Source of the DNA: Eleusine coracana subsp. coracana
Lineage: Eukaryota > Streptophyta > Magnoliopsida > Poales > Poaceae
Direction: 5' to 3'
Length of the DNA stretch: 64,000 nucleotides
Assembly (NCBI GenBank): GCA_032690845.1
Contig: CM064426.1
Location: forward strand, 46,206,508 to 46,270,507
Position numbers and translations under genes: made by a program. Below, in pieces: positions 11,824-24,042 of this stretch. The stretch's first letter is position 1, and every line of letters starts with the position of its first letter. The notes beneath the pieces are model-generated. The model was not told the DNA's origin. It searched no databases and saw nothing but the letters and a program-made list of their open reading frames with translations.

Positions 11824-12373
11824 GTGGGCAGTCGAACTTGGTCAATATACCATCATGTTCGCGCCTCGGTCGGCTATAAAGGGACAAGCGCTAGCTGATT
11901 TCATTGCTGAGTGGACAGAGATTCAAAACCCACCTACTACACAAGACATCGAGTATTGGAAAATGTACTTTGATGGGTCTCTTCAATTACAAGGAGCGGG
12001 TGCGGGAGTCGTGTTTATCTCACCCACTAGAGAGAGGCTTTGATATGTCCTTCAGTTGATGTTTCGCGCGTCTAACAACACTGCGGAGTATGAAGCCCTT
12101 CTACACGGTCTGCGCATTGCTGCGTCGCTCGGCATCAAGCGCCTTGATGTCTTTGGTGATTTGGCTTTGGTCATTAATCAAGTCACCAAGGATTGAAACT
12201 GTGTGGATGACAACATGAGTGCTTACTGTCAAGAAGTAAGGAAGCTCGAAGACAAGTTCGATGAATTGAAGTTCACGCATGTTCTTCGAGACAATAACCA
12301 AGAGGCTAATGAATTGGCCAAGATGGGATCATCCTGGTCTGTGGTCCCGCCAGGTGTTTCATACACACTCTAG
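11824..12373 (+). pseudogene. Second RNase H domain (aRNH-type) of the Gypsy element
   Basis: After the first RNase H, a further domain reads ALADFIAEWT, then YFDGSLQLQGAGAGVVF, NNTAEYEALLHGLRIAASLG and DLALVINQVTKD. This D...E...D pattern is the additional RNase H described for Tat-lineage elements, distinct from the usual Ty3/Gypsy RNase H. Stops at 12041-12043 and after the VTKD motif interrupt it. Its presence supports the Tat/RIRE2 assignment. Confidence 0.8.
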
Positions 12374-12408
12374 ATTCCCCCACGATTTCTCCTCGGTCGG
12401 ATGTATTA

Positions 12409-13676
12409 ATGAGTGTTGTTACTGATCTTGTTGGTGATGACAACATGGAGACCGATTGGCGCGACCCGCTCATCAAATATTTGGGCAAGGGAATGCTGCC
12501 TTTGGATCCTTATGAGCAACGGAGGTTGGAGACCCGATGCCGAGGGTATTTGTTAGTGGGAGACCAACTCTATAAAAGAGGAGGTTCAAATATCTTGATG
12601 AGATGCATCTCGATACCAGAAGGCCAGAAGTTGGTAGAAGAAATTCATTCCGGGATATGTGGCAATCATGCAGCTTCAAAGCCTTCCGACAAGGGTTTTA
12701 TTGGCCCACGGCGGTTGAAGATGCACACCGGGTCATTCGGACGTGTGAAGGTTGTCAATTCTTCGCTCAACAAACGCATGTGCCTTCACAGCAACTTCAG
12801 ATGATACCTTTGACTTGGCCCTTTGCTGTTTGGGGGCTCGATATTGTTGGTCCTTTCAAGAAGGCGCCAGGCGGGTTCAGTTATCTGTTTGTTATTATTG
12901 ACAAATTAACTAAGTGGGTTGAAGCAAAACCGGTTGGCAAGATTACATCAAAGAAGACTATCTAGTTTGTTAAGGATGTCTTCACTCGGTTCGGGGTTCC
13001 TCATGATATCATTACTGATAATGGCACTCAATTCACTTCAATGGAGTTCCGTGACTTTGCCGATGAGATGGGAATAAAAATCCACTTTGCATCAGTGGCT
13101 CATCCTTAAAGCAATAGGCAGGTCAAACGGGCCAATGGTATGATTCTTCAAGGACTGAAACCTCGGATATTCGATAGGCTTAAGCCTTATGCTGGTCGGT
13201 GGGTCAAAGAATTGCCTTCAGTTCTTTGGGGGCTTCGCACAAACAACAGTCGAGCAACTGGTCAGTCACCTTTCTCATTGGTGTACGGCTCAGAGGCTAT
13301 GTTGCCGACCAAAGTCAGCCTTGTTTCGGCACGGGTTCAGGCGTATGATGAACAACTTTCTGAGAAGAATCAAGAGATTGATTTGATTGCAGCAGAGGAG
13401 TTGCATGATCGCGCTCTATTTTGGTCGGCACTTTACCAACAAGGCTTACGTCGTTATTATGATAAAAACATACATAATCGCCACTTCCAAGTTGGAGATT
13501 TAGTGCTTCACTGAGTGCAGTCAACAAAGAACCAGCATAAGCTTTCTCCAAAGTGGGAAGGTCCATATGTTGTGAAGGAAGTCACTCGCCCGGGGGCTTA
13601 CCAACTGATGTATGAAGACGGCGATGATATACCAAATTCTTGGAACATAAATCAGCTATATCGTTTCTATACTTAA
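12409..13676 (+). pseudogene. Gypsy integrase with one catalytic residue changed
   Basis: The N-terminal zinc-binding region spans a frameshift near 12680 (HSGICGNH, then CEGCQFFAQQ). The catalytic core shows GLDIVGPFK (first Asp codon at 12840), IITDNGTQF (second Asp at 13017) and VKRANGMI. In the last, the expected catalytic Glu is Lys (AAA at 13125-13127), at the correct 35-residue spacing. Stops occur at 12963-12965, about 13108 and 13512-13514. The frame ends with WEGPYVVKEVTRPGAYQL and a terminal TAA at 13674-13676. It would insert element cDNA if intact. Confidence 0.88.
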
Positions 13677-14206
13677 TTATTCCTTTGTATACTTATATAT
13701 TATTCATGAATGAAACTTCAGTCTTTTTGATGAAAGATTTTTTTGATGATTTTCATTCTATATTGTCTCGATTCCTTAATTTATTTTATTAAACAATCGA
13801 GCCAGGGGGCTAGTACTAATGTCCCACCTTAGTCTAACCTTATTTTGGTTTTGGACTACTTTCTGACCGATTTCTTCTCTTTGAATACGGTCTTCATTTT
13901 CTTGGTCTAACGTCTATACATTATGGTTATATACTTTATACTGCACATCAGACTACCACTACACTAAACCCAGAGCAAAAGTGCGAGAGGTCATGTGTCG
14001 ATTGATCGACTCTGTTTGTTACGCGGTTACGAGTCACAACCTAAAATGTTAAGGCAGACCGATATAATTTGAGTTTCTCAATGACAGAAACATACTTATG
14101 ACATTTTTATCAATCTTTTAAAGATGATAAGCATGAAACTGGTTTACATACAGGTAATATTGTTTCATTACATAGATATTGCTAATGATCTCTAATATTA
14201 CAGGAT
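13677..14206. other. Spacer between Gypsy pol and the antisense gene
   Basis: About 530 AT-rich bases lie between the convergent ends of pol and the antisense gene. No coding motifs are seen; it would hold both 3' untranslated regions. Confidence 0.5.
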
Positions 14207-17037
14207 TTATAGCTCCTTTGAAGGAGAGGAAAATTCAGCTCGTAGCTCAACCTCAGGAGTTGATGGAGGAGTAGACTCAATTGGATTGATCTCTAAATTG
14301 TCGACCACGGCTCGGGAAGTTTCCAGCATGGAATCCAAGAGTAACTGGCATTGGTCGTCGGTCAAGTCTGGGTTGAAGCCCTCCTTGATTTTGTCCAATG
14401 GCAGAGCGGGAGACCAAGATTGGCAAATTGCCAGAACCTGACTCCCGGACTCGGTCGCCACTCGTCGAGTGTTATGAGCAATATCTTTTGACACATGCTC
14501 CAGCAAATACTCCAAGGAATGGCCAGACTGCTCCACTCAGCCGGCATGAACATAGTCCATTGCCTTTTGAGCGGCATAAGATAGAGCTGTGAATGATGAT
14601 TTCTTGTCAGTATGATCAAAAGAGGAATCAAGCAGATGTGAGAAATAATGGTGGGCTTACTGGCAAGTTTACATGTGAAGGACTTGAAGGTGCTCTTAGC
14701 TTCCCCTATCCTTGCGTCAGCCTCGTTTAGTTCCTTCTGCAACCGAGTGATCTCGTCCTTCTGGTCCTCGACCAACTTGGAGAGGTTTTCCTTCTCAGTA
14801 TTCAAGGCATTGACAAAACCTTTGCTAGTTTGAAGTCAACTTCTCCAGGTCGGCACCCTTCTGGTCACGAGCTAAAGACAAACATTTGAATCTTTAGCAC
14901 TAGAGTGAGTGGTTGGTTATTTAAACAAGATGGTGAGTGATCTTACCAACTAAATCTTCACGGCCTTGGTTTAAGGCCTTGGTCATCTCTCTCTGGTCGG
15001 TCAGCAACTTTTCAATCTCCTTCTATGCTTTGGCGAGCTGCTGACCGGTGACTAGCAAAACACTAACAAAGTGTTAGTCTTATTTAAAGACTTAAAGATC
15101 AAAGAGTTTAGGGCATACCGAAAGTCTCGGCTTCGAGGTATTCCACCCTAGCCTGTTTTCTCTCTACGAGAGCATACATTTTCGGTATACAAAAAGGGGT
15201 TAAGCTAAAAGGCAAAATTAAGACAAAGCAAAAGTAGAGGATTGAAGTACCTTTCTAGCTTCTCGATGTTGATGCATGATTTCCATATCCTCCACCTCGG
15301 GTCCACCGAGTAAATCTGCAGATAATGTCGCCTTACCTTTGTCAAGAGGTGAAGGGACGCCGGCAAGAGCAGGTTGGGGTACAGGCGCCAAAATGGGGGC
15401 AGGAATTGCCTTGTCAACTGGCTTATCCACCTCCGTCGGCGTGTTTGATGACTTGCCGACCGACTTGGGCAGATTAGTCAGACGAGGAGGAGGTCCAGAC
15501 CGAGTGTCTCTGGACTCTTGGGCACTCTAAGAATCACTCGTCTGAGTACTGTCAAAATAAATATGAAGAGATTAAGATGTGTTACGGATGGCAATAAGAG
15601 ACAAGGAGCATAAGGTTAAAGAATTAACCTAAGAGCCTTCTTGAGCTTGATTCGGCACAACCTTTTCATCGAAGAAGTTGACTAAAAATTAGTCTCCTTC
15701 CTCTTCTGGGCAGGTTTTTCCGCCTTGTCGGTTTGATCCACCCTCCCAGCATCACTCTGCATTTGGCTTGGGGGCTCCGACTGGCTTGAAGGTCAGTCGG
15801 AGAGAGTGGGGGTGAGATGACCAGCGTCAGCAGATGACAACTCTTTATCATCATCCTGATCTTCTATATATTGCTGTCGGTGCCCAACGGTCTGCTTTAC
15901 TCGCTGCTGGGGGAGGCAGGGTGGAGACAAGGTCAGGACGAGCGCCTGCAGAAGCGCTCGAGCCACCAGTGCTGGTCTGCTGCATCTTCTCAACATAGTC
16001 CGGTCCCTCGGAATCGGTCGGAGGGAGCGGAGGATGAGAAATATAAATATCCAGAACCTGCACAAGAATCAAAATATTAAGCAGGGCATCAAGACAAGAA
16101 CGTAAAGGATTACTCAAAGCAGAGTGAGGCTTACTCAGGCCTGCATAGTGCCCTTGTTATACCCCTTCTTGATTAGCGAGTCATCGTGAAGGATATCTCC
16201 TTCAAACATTTTCGACAGGCGTTTCTTATGGAGCTCACCATTGGGCGGGTCAGGCATAATTCCACGCCGGGTGACTTTGTAGCTTCAGGGGCTGCAGTCT
16301 ACGTACTATGAAGCTCTTAGCAACGGTAATTCCGTCAATACCTTCAGCCTTCAAGTCGGCTATCTTTTTCAGCAGAGTGACCACCTGAGGATCGGTCGAG
16401 TCGGGCTTCTCTGTCCATTACGCCAGAAGAATCGCCTTGGCACCGGTGAAATCGGCAAGAATAGGGGGAGGGTTGTCACAGTAAAACCACTCATCCTTCC
16501 AGTTCTTGTTCCCGGTCTTCAATGGCACATTGATGTAGGCCTCCTTCTTGCGCAACTGGAAGCCAACGCCGCCTATAGCTACTTGGTTGTCCTTGGTCGG
16601 CAGCGGACGGAGGACAAACAGATGGCGGAATAGATTGAAATGGGGAAGGATTCCCAAAAATGCTTCACACATGTGTACGAAGATGGTAATGTGAAGAATA
16701 GAATTGGGATTGAGGTTGACAAGCTCAATCCCATAAAAAAAAGGAGCCCGTGCAAGAAGCTGCAACAGGGGACTCCAAAGCCATGCTCGAAGAATGAGCA
16801 GAATACAACTATCTGTTTATAAATAGGGATGGGGCAATATTCATGGAGTACCTTCCAGTCGATCCGCACTTGCTCTGGAAGGATGCCATCAACCACCATC
16901 TGATTCATGTCGGTCTGGGAGAGGTTGCTCTTCGAAAACTCCCGAAGTTGTTCCAGGATGTCGATCTCCGATGAGGAGGACACGGCGGCGGCAGTGGGAG
17001 TGGCAGGGATCGAGGTGGAAACCTTCTTGTGACCCAT
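14207..17037 (-). pseudogene. Antisense gene of the Tat-like element (gypsy-type 'transposase_28'-like)
   Basis: Minus-strand frames run from an ATG at 17037. First comes a Ser/Ala/Thr-rich N-terminus and an FSKSNLSQTDMNQMVVDGIL region. Next is a domain with LVNLNPNSILHITIFVHMCE and FLGILPHFNLFRHLFVLRP (16765-16418), and a Pro/Ser-rich linker (about 16117-15500). The C-terminus is coiled-coil-like (EKENLSKLVEDQKDEITRL, 14805-14700). I recognise the middle domain as the one annotated in plants as 'putative gypsy type transposon' (PF04195). Frame changes between blocks may be introns or decay. Function of this family is unknown. Confidence 0.7.
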
Positions 17038-17240
17038 GGCGATGATGGTTTTGGGTGTGGCGGATCAAATGCTGAACCCTAGCAAAGGCTTGGGGGCTAA
17101 GCGTCGCGAGATCTACAACGGCCGGAAGTGACGGTGCTAACCCTAGCTAGAAAGTTGAGGAGTCGAGAACAGAGGAGGCGCAAGGAAGACGAAAGGTTCG
17201 TGTGCAAATGCGGCGTGCACTAAGAGTGAACTCGACGCTG

Positions 17241-17250
17241 TCTTTTATAC
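17241..17250 (-). promoter_or_regulatory. TATA-like box for the antisense gene
   Basis: Read on the minus strand the sequence is GTATAAAAGA, about 205 bases upstream of the antisense ATG at 17037. A good TATA box at this distance suggests an internal promoter separate from the LTR. Confidence 0.5.
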
Positions 17251-18023
17251 TCCCGCTTTTTGACCTAAGGATCCCATGGGCCGGGGTGGGCTGTATAGTG
17301 ATGGCGAACTTTTGCTTAGGCAAAGATTAATTAAGGGCCTTAAAACATGATTAGGGTCTAAGACCGTGAGAAATAAAGCTCGGGGGCTTCTTTGATGAGA
17401 AGTATTTGAAAATTATTTAACCATATCTATATGATTCGATGATCATATAGCAAAGGACTTGATGGTCATATGTATACAAGTTCAAAGGTTATGGTATTGA
17501 TTGAAGTCAATAACCAAATTGTCAAAATTGGACTTATGGATAATTAGAGTGACTAATTATTAGGGAAGGGTTGCATTATGATTGATGTCATTTAGCTTAG
17601 TACCATTATATGATTGATATCATATTGGTCCACATGAATTGAATATGTTTGATATCATAAAGTTCAGACCGACCAGTCACTCGGACATGATGAATGTCAC
17701 TCGGCCTATTTAATAATCGGTCGGCAAGGTTGAAGCTTTGCAAGTTAACTTACTGGTTTGATGACCAGAGGTCTGTTAGACTCAAGCTTTATGGTTTGAG
17801 TAAAATATATACAAAATAATAAGAGCTAATATAATTAGACTCTTGCATTATTTATTAAGTCTCCAAATTATACAAGAGTTGGGGGCTACACCTGATCAGG
17901 TGTACCTAACCGGTGCACCAGATCTATCAGAAGCTTCGATAAAGAGATCTTCCTAATTTATGATCTATATTGAAGATCAATTTGAGAGCTGAAGCTCAAA
18001 ATCAGGAAGCACTTGGGGGTTGC

Positions 18024-18420
18024 TGTGGGATACTTGCCTTACAGCTATCCTCATACAAGACTAAGTCGGTAGCCGACTGGGTACTTTATCAACAAGGAAG
18101 CCGACCGACTCAACTTGGAGCACAAGGCATGTAGAGATAGACTTTCTATGTAAATCCTAAGAGATTATGACTAAGACTCTTCATATACCCCCCTGCCGAC
18201 CGTATATATAAGGCGGCAGGGTACCCCCTATCGAGGGGAGAGGACAAGTAGATAGAGATTTTTTCTATAACATAAATACAATCCACAGAACACACGACGT
18301 AGGGTTTTTACTCTCATCGAGAGGGCCCGAACCTGTATAATTCGGTGTCTTGTGTTACCATCGTAGTTCTTAGTCTTGATGTAGCCTTATACATTTTACT
18401 GCTGATCTCAAGCTTGGACA
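18024..18420 (+). repeat. 3' LTR of the Tat-like Gypsy element
   Basis: Starts TGTGGGATACTTGCCTTAC after a purine/G-rich ACTTGGGGGTTGC and ends CAAGCTTGGACA, followed by the target duplication AGAGA (18421-18425). The TATA-like GTATATATAAGG is kept. Confidence 0.95.
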
Positions 18421-18425
18421 AGAGA

Positions 18426-19172
18426 CATTAACTTGATAATATTTTCTTACTTGAATGCTATAAACAGATAGAGAACTAAGCAGGTTAAGTTTCAATCAGG
18501 TGGTGAAACCAGAAAATCATTAGTAAAAAGTGAAATGTAAACCCATAAGGGCTTACAAGATAGGGCACCAAGACAACATGAGAAACCATTTGTAGAATGG
18601 TGGCGAAAAGCAATAAAACAAACTCAAAAAGCAAAGAGAAAAGAAATCAGTACGATCATCATCTTGTGTGTCCGGATCATTTGAAAACATCATAACTCAT
18701 ACGTCTTTGATGGGACTTAGCCTAACATTGACATAGTCACTCAGTCCTTTAAGGAAGAACGTCATCTTTGGTGCATGGCTGGGGCGCCGGGTTTGTGTGC
18801 GCTCAGCGAGGGTCATGGTAATGAGTTATTTTAGCTTTGATTTGGTCAGATCTCACCCTCAGTGTGTGTATCTTTTACTTTACAACTCATTTTGTAATCA
18901 ACAATCCCTTATGGCTCGGTCTGGTTGAGAGTAAGGTGGTGGTACTTATAAGGATCGACTCTTTCTTCTCTATGCAGTCGAGGAAAAAAAATATAAACCA
19001 AAGAGTAATTATCTACGTATTAATGGTTCACTCTATGTAGCAATACAATGCAATTACCTTGAAAGCTTCAAACACAAGGAGTACGATTCCTTTTCATTAT
19101 GAAAAGTGGTCTTTTCATCAGATTAAAAAATAGATAAATAGTGTTTCTTCAAAAACACCCTCAAAAACAGTA
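18426..19172. other. Intergenic sequence, no gene seen
   Basis: No supported gene, RNA or repeat boundary. A 67-codon frame at 18837-19040 shows no recognisable motif and is most likely chance. Confidence 0.45.
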
Positions 19173-19230
19173 TCTCTACTACATATTAAAACAGGTGAGG
19201 TCGTCTCTTCCAAAAAAAAAATCCTACTCC
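19173..19230 (+). mobile_element. Possible Helitron 5' terminus
   Basis: TCTCTACTACATATTAAAAC follows an A. It closely fits the TC-starting 5' ends of grass Helitrons (TCTMTAYTA type). No matching hairpin plus CTRR 3' end was found downstream before the next element, so the extent and nature remain open. Confidence 0.4.
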
Positions 19231-21075
19231 CTGCCCGAAAGCTGCACCATCATGAGTCTGTACATTCTACGATGTTGGTAAATCCCCAAAGAAACCTGCC
19301 ACCACATGAGTTAAGGTAACAGGACATGTCCGCGTATATCCTGGCACCTTCGTCGTCTGGAGCCTGCTTGTCGCTGTTGCCGTCGAGCCTGCGCCGAGAT
19401 CGAGTGCACGCACCGCCAGACACAAGGGCCAAAACCAATCGCCGCCCCAGCTCCCTCACCGCCGGTGTGACCAGACAAGGTGAAGCCTGTCCCTTGTTGC
19501 CGTCGTTGATGTCTACTACAATTTCGGTGCTGCCTTTCCAACTCATCGTCGCATGCCATCACTTGATACAGAAAACAAACTCTCATCTCTGTTTAACAGC
19601 TGTGGAGTGTAAAGCCGCCATCGTCGGGCCCTTGCCGCACATTAAATTATGCCCCTTAGTCTGCATCGTCAAGATCGACTGCGTCCTGCAATCCCTAACT
19701 GCCCTACAACTATCGTCGTTTGTTTGCCACAGAGTGGCCTGGTCGAACGCTGCGTTGGCTCCAACATTCTTTTCCTACAGACCGACATCTGATTTCGCAT
19801 ACGATCCAGGTCTGTTCTTGTCATTTGATGACTGCATGCATAAGTTTAAGTTTGTGTTTAAGGATGATCAATCACGGCTGATCCTGCATCCCATATATAT
19901 TTGAATTAGATATGCGTGCATTTGTTTTCAGGATCATGCATGGAGAGCATTGTTCATATGGTTCATCTAGGATTCAGTTTAGCAAAGATCAATCAAGTTT
20001 ATGGTTTACTGCAGCATTATGGCCTGGCAATGGCATGTCTAAACTACAGTCTGGAATTAGCTTCTCTTCGAACTTGCATGTTCATGCCTTGCACACCAAT
20101 AACCGGAATCTAGCTTTAGCTAACGCAATATTCATTTACATGACTGGAGTCTTCAGAGATCTTTATATGTTTGTCTTTGGAGCTACATGCAACAATGGTC
20201 AAACGAGTTCGTTTTGCCTCCCTGGACAGTTAATGGCTTCAAAACTCGGGCTAACAATTTACTGGCATATGTATGTTAACATGAAAGCATAAAACACTCA
20301 CTCACTTTCATTCATTCATTGGTTTACTGCATTATTAACTGGATTCAGTTCACATACGCAAGCATATTTTGTGTTTGAGTATATTAACATAGCAGTAAAA
20401 AACACTCACACACACACACTATGTCACTTGTACTTTTGAATTTTTGTTTCTGGGTTGCAAAGCTTTGCTTTATTACCATGCATGTTTATTCTGTTAAAAT
20501 TAAAAACTAAAAATTAATTATTTTGCATATGTGTTGCAAAGCTCTGTTGCGAGTCGAGTAGTGTTTAATGAATAATTACTTATTGGAAAGATGTTCAAAT
20601 TACTACAATAAGCTCCATATAAACTTTTATAAATTGCTGTTTAAGCTAGGACATATTCAAAGTGTATCTTTGTGATTCAAGCACACACTACACTGTGCTA
20701 AACTTTTGAAAAATTAGCTTTTGGGTTGCAATGCTCTGTTTTATTACCATGAGTGTTTGTTCTATTAAAATTTAAAATTTAAACCTAATAATTTTGCTTG
20801 TGTATTATAAAACTTTATTGTCAGTGCTATAATAATAGTTCTTAATTCTATTTGTCAATTGTGCCTGCTAATTTCAGCAGCTGATTAGAGAAAGAACATT
20901 GAAAAGGGAAAAGGAATTGCCGCAGGAATTTCATCCTTTGTTTTGCTACATCTAGGAAGATAATGATCATATACTTTTCCAACTTATCCTACCTTCAATC
21001 GTGTCCAGAGAACAATGGAAGCAGTTATAGTACTTCGTTGGATATGTTACTAATCCAAAAACAAATTCTGCTATA
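19231..21075. other. Unassigned sequence with two unrecognised ORFs
   Basis: Plus-strand frames at 19326-19904 (192 codons) and 19912-20292 (126 codons) are the longest here. I recognise neither. The first is moderately GC-rich and Ser/Leu-rich without clear domains, and opposing frames of similar length exist on the minus strand, so coding status is doubtful. They could be fragments of a host gene captured by the possible Helitron starting at 19173. The remainder (20300-21075) is AT-rich with a short CA-repeat at about 20404. Confidence 0.25.
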
Positions 21076-22195
21076 CAACAACAACAACAACAACAACAAA
21101 CCCTTTTTATCCCAAGCAAGTTGGGGTAGGCTAGAGATGAAACTCATAGGAACCCAAAAAAGAAGAGACAAAGAAACAAAAGCCAAAAGAAAGAGAGAGA
21201 GAGAAAAAAAAGGACAAAAACAAAAAGAACAAAAGCCAAAAACGAGTAAGCAAGAAGGAAGGAAAAAAGATCACGGTTCTGGCACGTCTATTGCTAGTCT
21301 CCAAGCACTCCTATCCATCGCTAGCTCCTTAGGGATATCCCACGCCTTTAGGTCTCTCTTAACCGACTCGTCCCAAGTCAAGTTAGGTCGACCTCTACCT
21401 CTCTTAACATTAGCATCTCTCTTTAGAACCCCACTACGTACCGGCGCTTCCGGAGGTCTCCGTTGGACATGTCCGAACCATCTCAACCGATGTTGAACCA
21501 ATTTCTCCTCGATAGGTGCCACTCCTATCCTGTCCCGGATATCTTCATTCCGTATTCGGTCTCTTCTTGTATGTCCGCAAAACCAACTCAACATACGCAT
21601 CTCTGCTACACTTAGTTGTTGAACATGTCGTCTTTTCGTAGGCCAGCACTCAGCACCGTATAACATCGCCGGACGAATTCCCGTCCTATAGAATTTACCT
21701 TTTAGCTTTTGTGGCATCCTCTTGTCGCATAAGACACCGGATGCTTGACGCCATTTCAACCAGCCGGCTGAAATTCTATGCCTAACATCTTCATCGATGT
21801 CACCGTCCTTTTACAACATCGATCCTAAATAATGAAATGTATCCTTTTTGGCCACCAATTATCCATCAAGGCTAACGTCTTCATTCTCATGTCTAGTCAC
21901 GCTAAACTCACACATCATATACTCGGTCTTGGCCCTACTAAGTCTGATACCCTTGCACTCTAATGTGTGGCTCCACAGTTCCAACTTCCTATTAACCCCA
22001 TCCCTACTCTTGTCAACTAACACCACATCATCAGCAAAGAGCATACACCAAGGGACATCACTCTGTATTTCTCGTGTGACCTCGTCCATCACTAAAGCAA
22101 ATAAATAAGGGCTCAATGCTGATCCTTGGTGTAGTCCTATTTTAATCGGAAAGTCATTGGTGTCGCCATATTTTACAAAATAAAATAACAAATCA
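21076..22195 (-). mobile_element. RTE-type LINE, 5'-truncated
   Basis: On the minus strand an RT fragment is followed by a conserved C-terminal region and a simple (TTG)8 tail, seen as (CAA)8 at 21076-21099. A short (TTG)n-type tail rather than poly(A) is typical of plant RTE LINEs. The element is cut at its 5' end near 22195, as usual for LINE insertions. No target duplication could be fixed by eye. Confidence 0.8.
21271..22191 (-). pseudogene. LINE reverse transcriptase fragment
   Basis: The upstream block (22191-21859) shows GLHQGSALSPYLFALVMDEV and the catalytic MLFADDVVLVD at about 22045-22013, the RT palm of a non-LTR element. The downstream block (21759-21271) shows MLYGAECWPTKRRHVQQL and LVQHRLRWFGHVQRRPPEAP, the conserved C-terminal region of plant RTE ORFs. 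Between them are at least two stops. Endonuclease and N-terminal RT are missing, so it cannot move. Confidence 0.85.
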
Positions 22196-24042
22196 GAGTT
22201 AATATCCTTTTAACTCAATAGTTTCTCAAAGGAATATTGAGTCCCATTCCATATCTAGGTTGTAGCCAAGGACTAAAAAAAGAAATACGAAAACAACTCC
22301 AAACAAGGAAGACGTCCATTTAATCTTCTGGATGGCCGTGTAGCCTACAATTCAACTAAGTTCGAGGCCATTGGCTGCTACCCAACCATTCTGGATGGCC
22401 GTGGCTTGCGGTTTCGCTGCTACCCTAAACCCATTGGGTCCTGGAGTTGATCTTGTGACGGAAGGCAAGGGTGGAGGCGGCACAGAGAAGCCTTATCTGA
22501 CTTGCGAATTGGGGAGGATGCGATGGCGACATTTGGTTGTTTCGTGAGGGGGCGAGGTAGAATGTGCTGGGGCGATGACAAACTGGTGGCGAGGTGTAAG
22601 GAAGACTGGAAGAATCGGAGTCATGACGGCGCCGGCTCGTAGGCGGCCATGTCTGGCCACAACTCTTCTCCCTCGGCGAGTCGCAGGCGGCTGGAGAGGC
22701 GCCAAGGCAAAGCCGGGTGGCGGTGGCTCGTACGCGGATGCGGCTGGCTGCAGCAGGTGGAGGTGAAGAGGTAAGCAGATGGAGGCGAGGAGGTGGGGGA
22801 GGCGAATACGGAGGAGAATGTGGGTGTTGTGGTTTCATAGGGTTACCGGTTCGTAGGCATCGTAAGTGGGATCATTAATCGTAGGTGGGGTAGAAGGTCG
22901 CATGTTGGACGAAAATTACAGGTTAGAGATAGAATGTATTTGGAATTTTTAAGTAATAGAGATAACGGTCAATTGAAAGATTTTTCTGTACTTTGTATAT
23001 TGATAGCCTACACCGTGAACGCATGTAGTGATTAATGGTGTATGTGAAGCCTAGGTGGTGGTGGCACTTTAGTGTGCAGTGGGAAAAAAAATGAACGAAG
23101 AGGACATATGAGATCTCGAGCTAGTTAGGATTTCTTGTGAGAAAATCATCCTATCCAAATTCAAGTTATTCAAATCCTAGATTCTATTATGGTGTTACAT
23201 TCATGACCAACTATAAAAATATATAGTGAGGCACCTCTGACTGACTAGAGGTGAACCGGCCTATTCCTTCAAATATGCTCATAGGGATATATGTGTGCGT
23301 ATGTTCATAAGATGCATGAGTATATATACAACAGAAATATGCAACAAAACTAATAATATATTTATTTTTTGAAATAAAGAGGGAGGCATACGTTGATATT
23401 GGGGAGCTAATTAGATTAGTATGGAGCTAAGTAGATTACTATGAATCTGGAGAACCAGTAGTTTTGCAACATTGACGCCTTGACGGTTCCCATATATTAC
23501 TACGATGCGTGGTCAATTGTCAACTGTTATTAGTTCGAAGTGTAACATACTCCGTTCACTATTCTTGTTTACTGACACACATTGAATTTTTTTCCCTGAT
23601 GTATGCTACTCTTAACAAAGCGGAGTATAAATCTCACCTTGCATATCGAATAAAATATCTTGTGATCTAATCTTAATGAGGTAGCATGAGAGTGATCGTG
23701 ACTGTCGAACTTGATCTACCTTGTCCGTATTCCCACGCAGAATCCTCACGTTGGCATCAGTAAATAAATGCTTAAGCTCTATCTGGGACCACCAGAAAAC
23801 TTTTTCAAATACGACAAGAACTAAACCTGTTTCCTATGAAACTGGTCATGCACAAAATTCCTCCGGAAGTATTCGTTCCAAACATGCGAGTCCTGCTTCT
23901 ACGACGCGACGACGCGAATGGTGGCACATATTTCGCCATCTCAAATCCAGCATAACGTGCTCGGCAGTAGTCGGCTAGCTTGGAGCCTCGAGGACCAGGT
24001 GAGGCGATCAGCGGCTCTGAATGATCGGCATGCCCGTGCAAA
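22196..24042. other. Intergenic sequence with a GC-rich ORF of unknown nature
   Basis: A GC-rich island at about 22430-22850 holds a 137-codon Pro/Ser-rich minus-strand frame (22838-22425), beginning with a proline/serine-rich run; opposing frames also exist. I do not recognise it. It might be the 5' part of a worn gene or of a captured fragment. The rest to 24042 is AT-rich with nothing supported. Confidence 0.25.

Larger units (their letters stand above)
7659..18420 (+). mobile_element. Complete Ty3/Gypsy element, Tat/RIRE2-like, with antisense gene
   Basis: A 10.76-kb element is bounded by 396- and 397-base direct LTRs (TG...CA) and a perfect 5-base target duplication AGAGA (7654-7658, 18421-18425). 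Plus-strand order: primer-binding site, gag, protease, RT, RNase H, a second RNase H, integrase. About 4.3 kb between pol and the 3' LTR carries an opposite-strand gene. The dual RNase H and antisense gene are features of the Tat lineage. Frames carry many stops and shifts, so the copy is dead. I counted about 39 substitutions and one indel between LTRs, roughly 10%. Confidence 0.95.
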
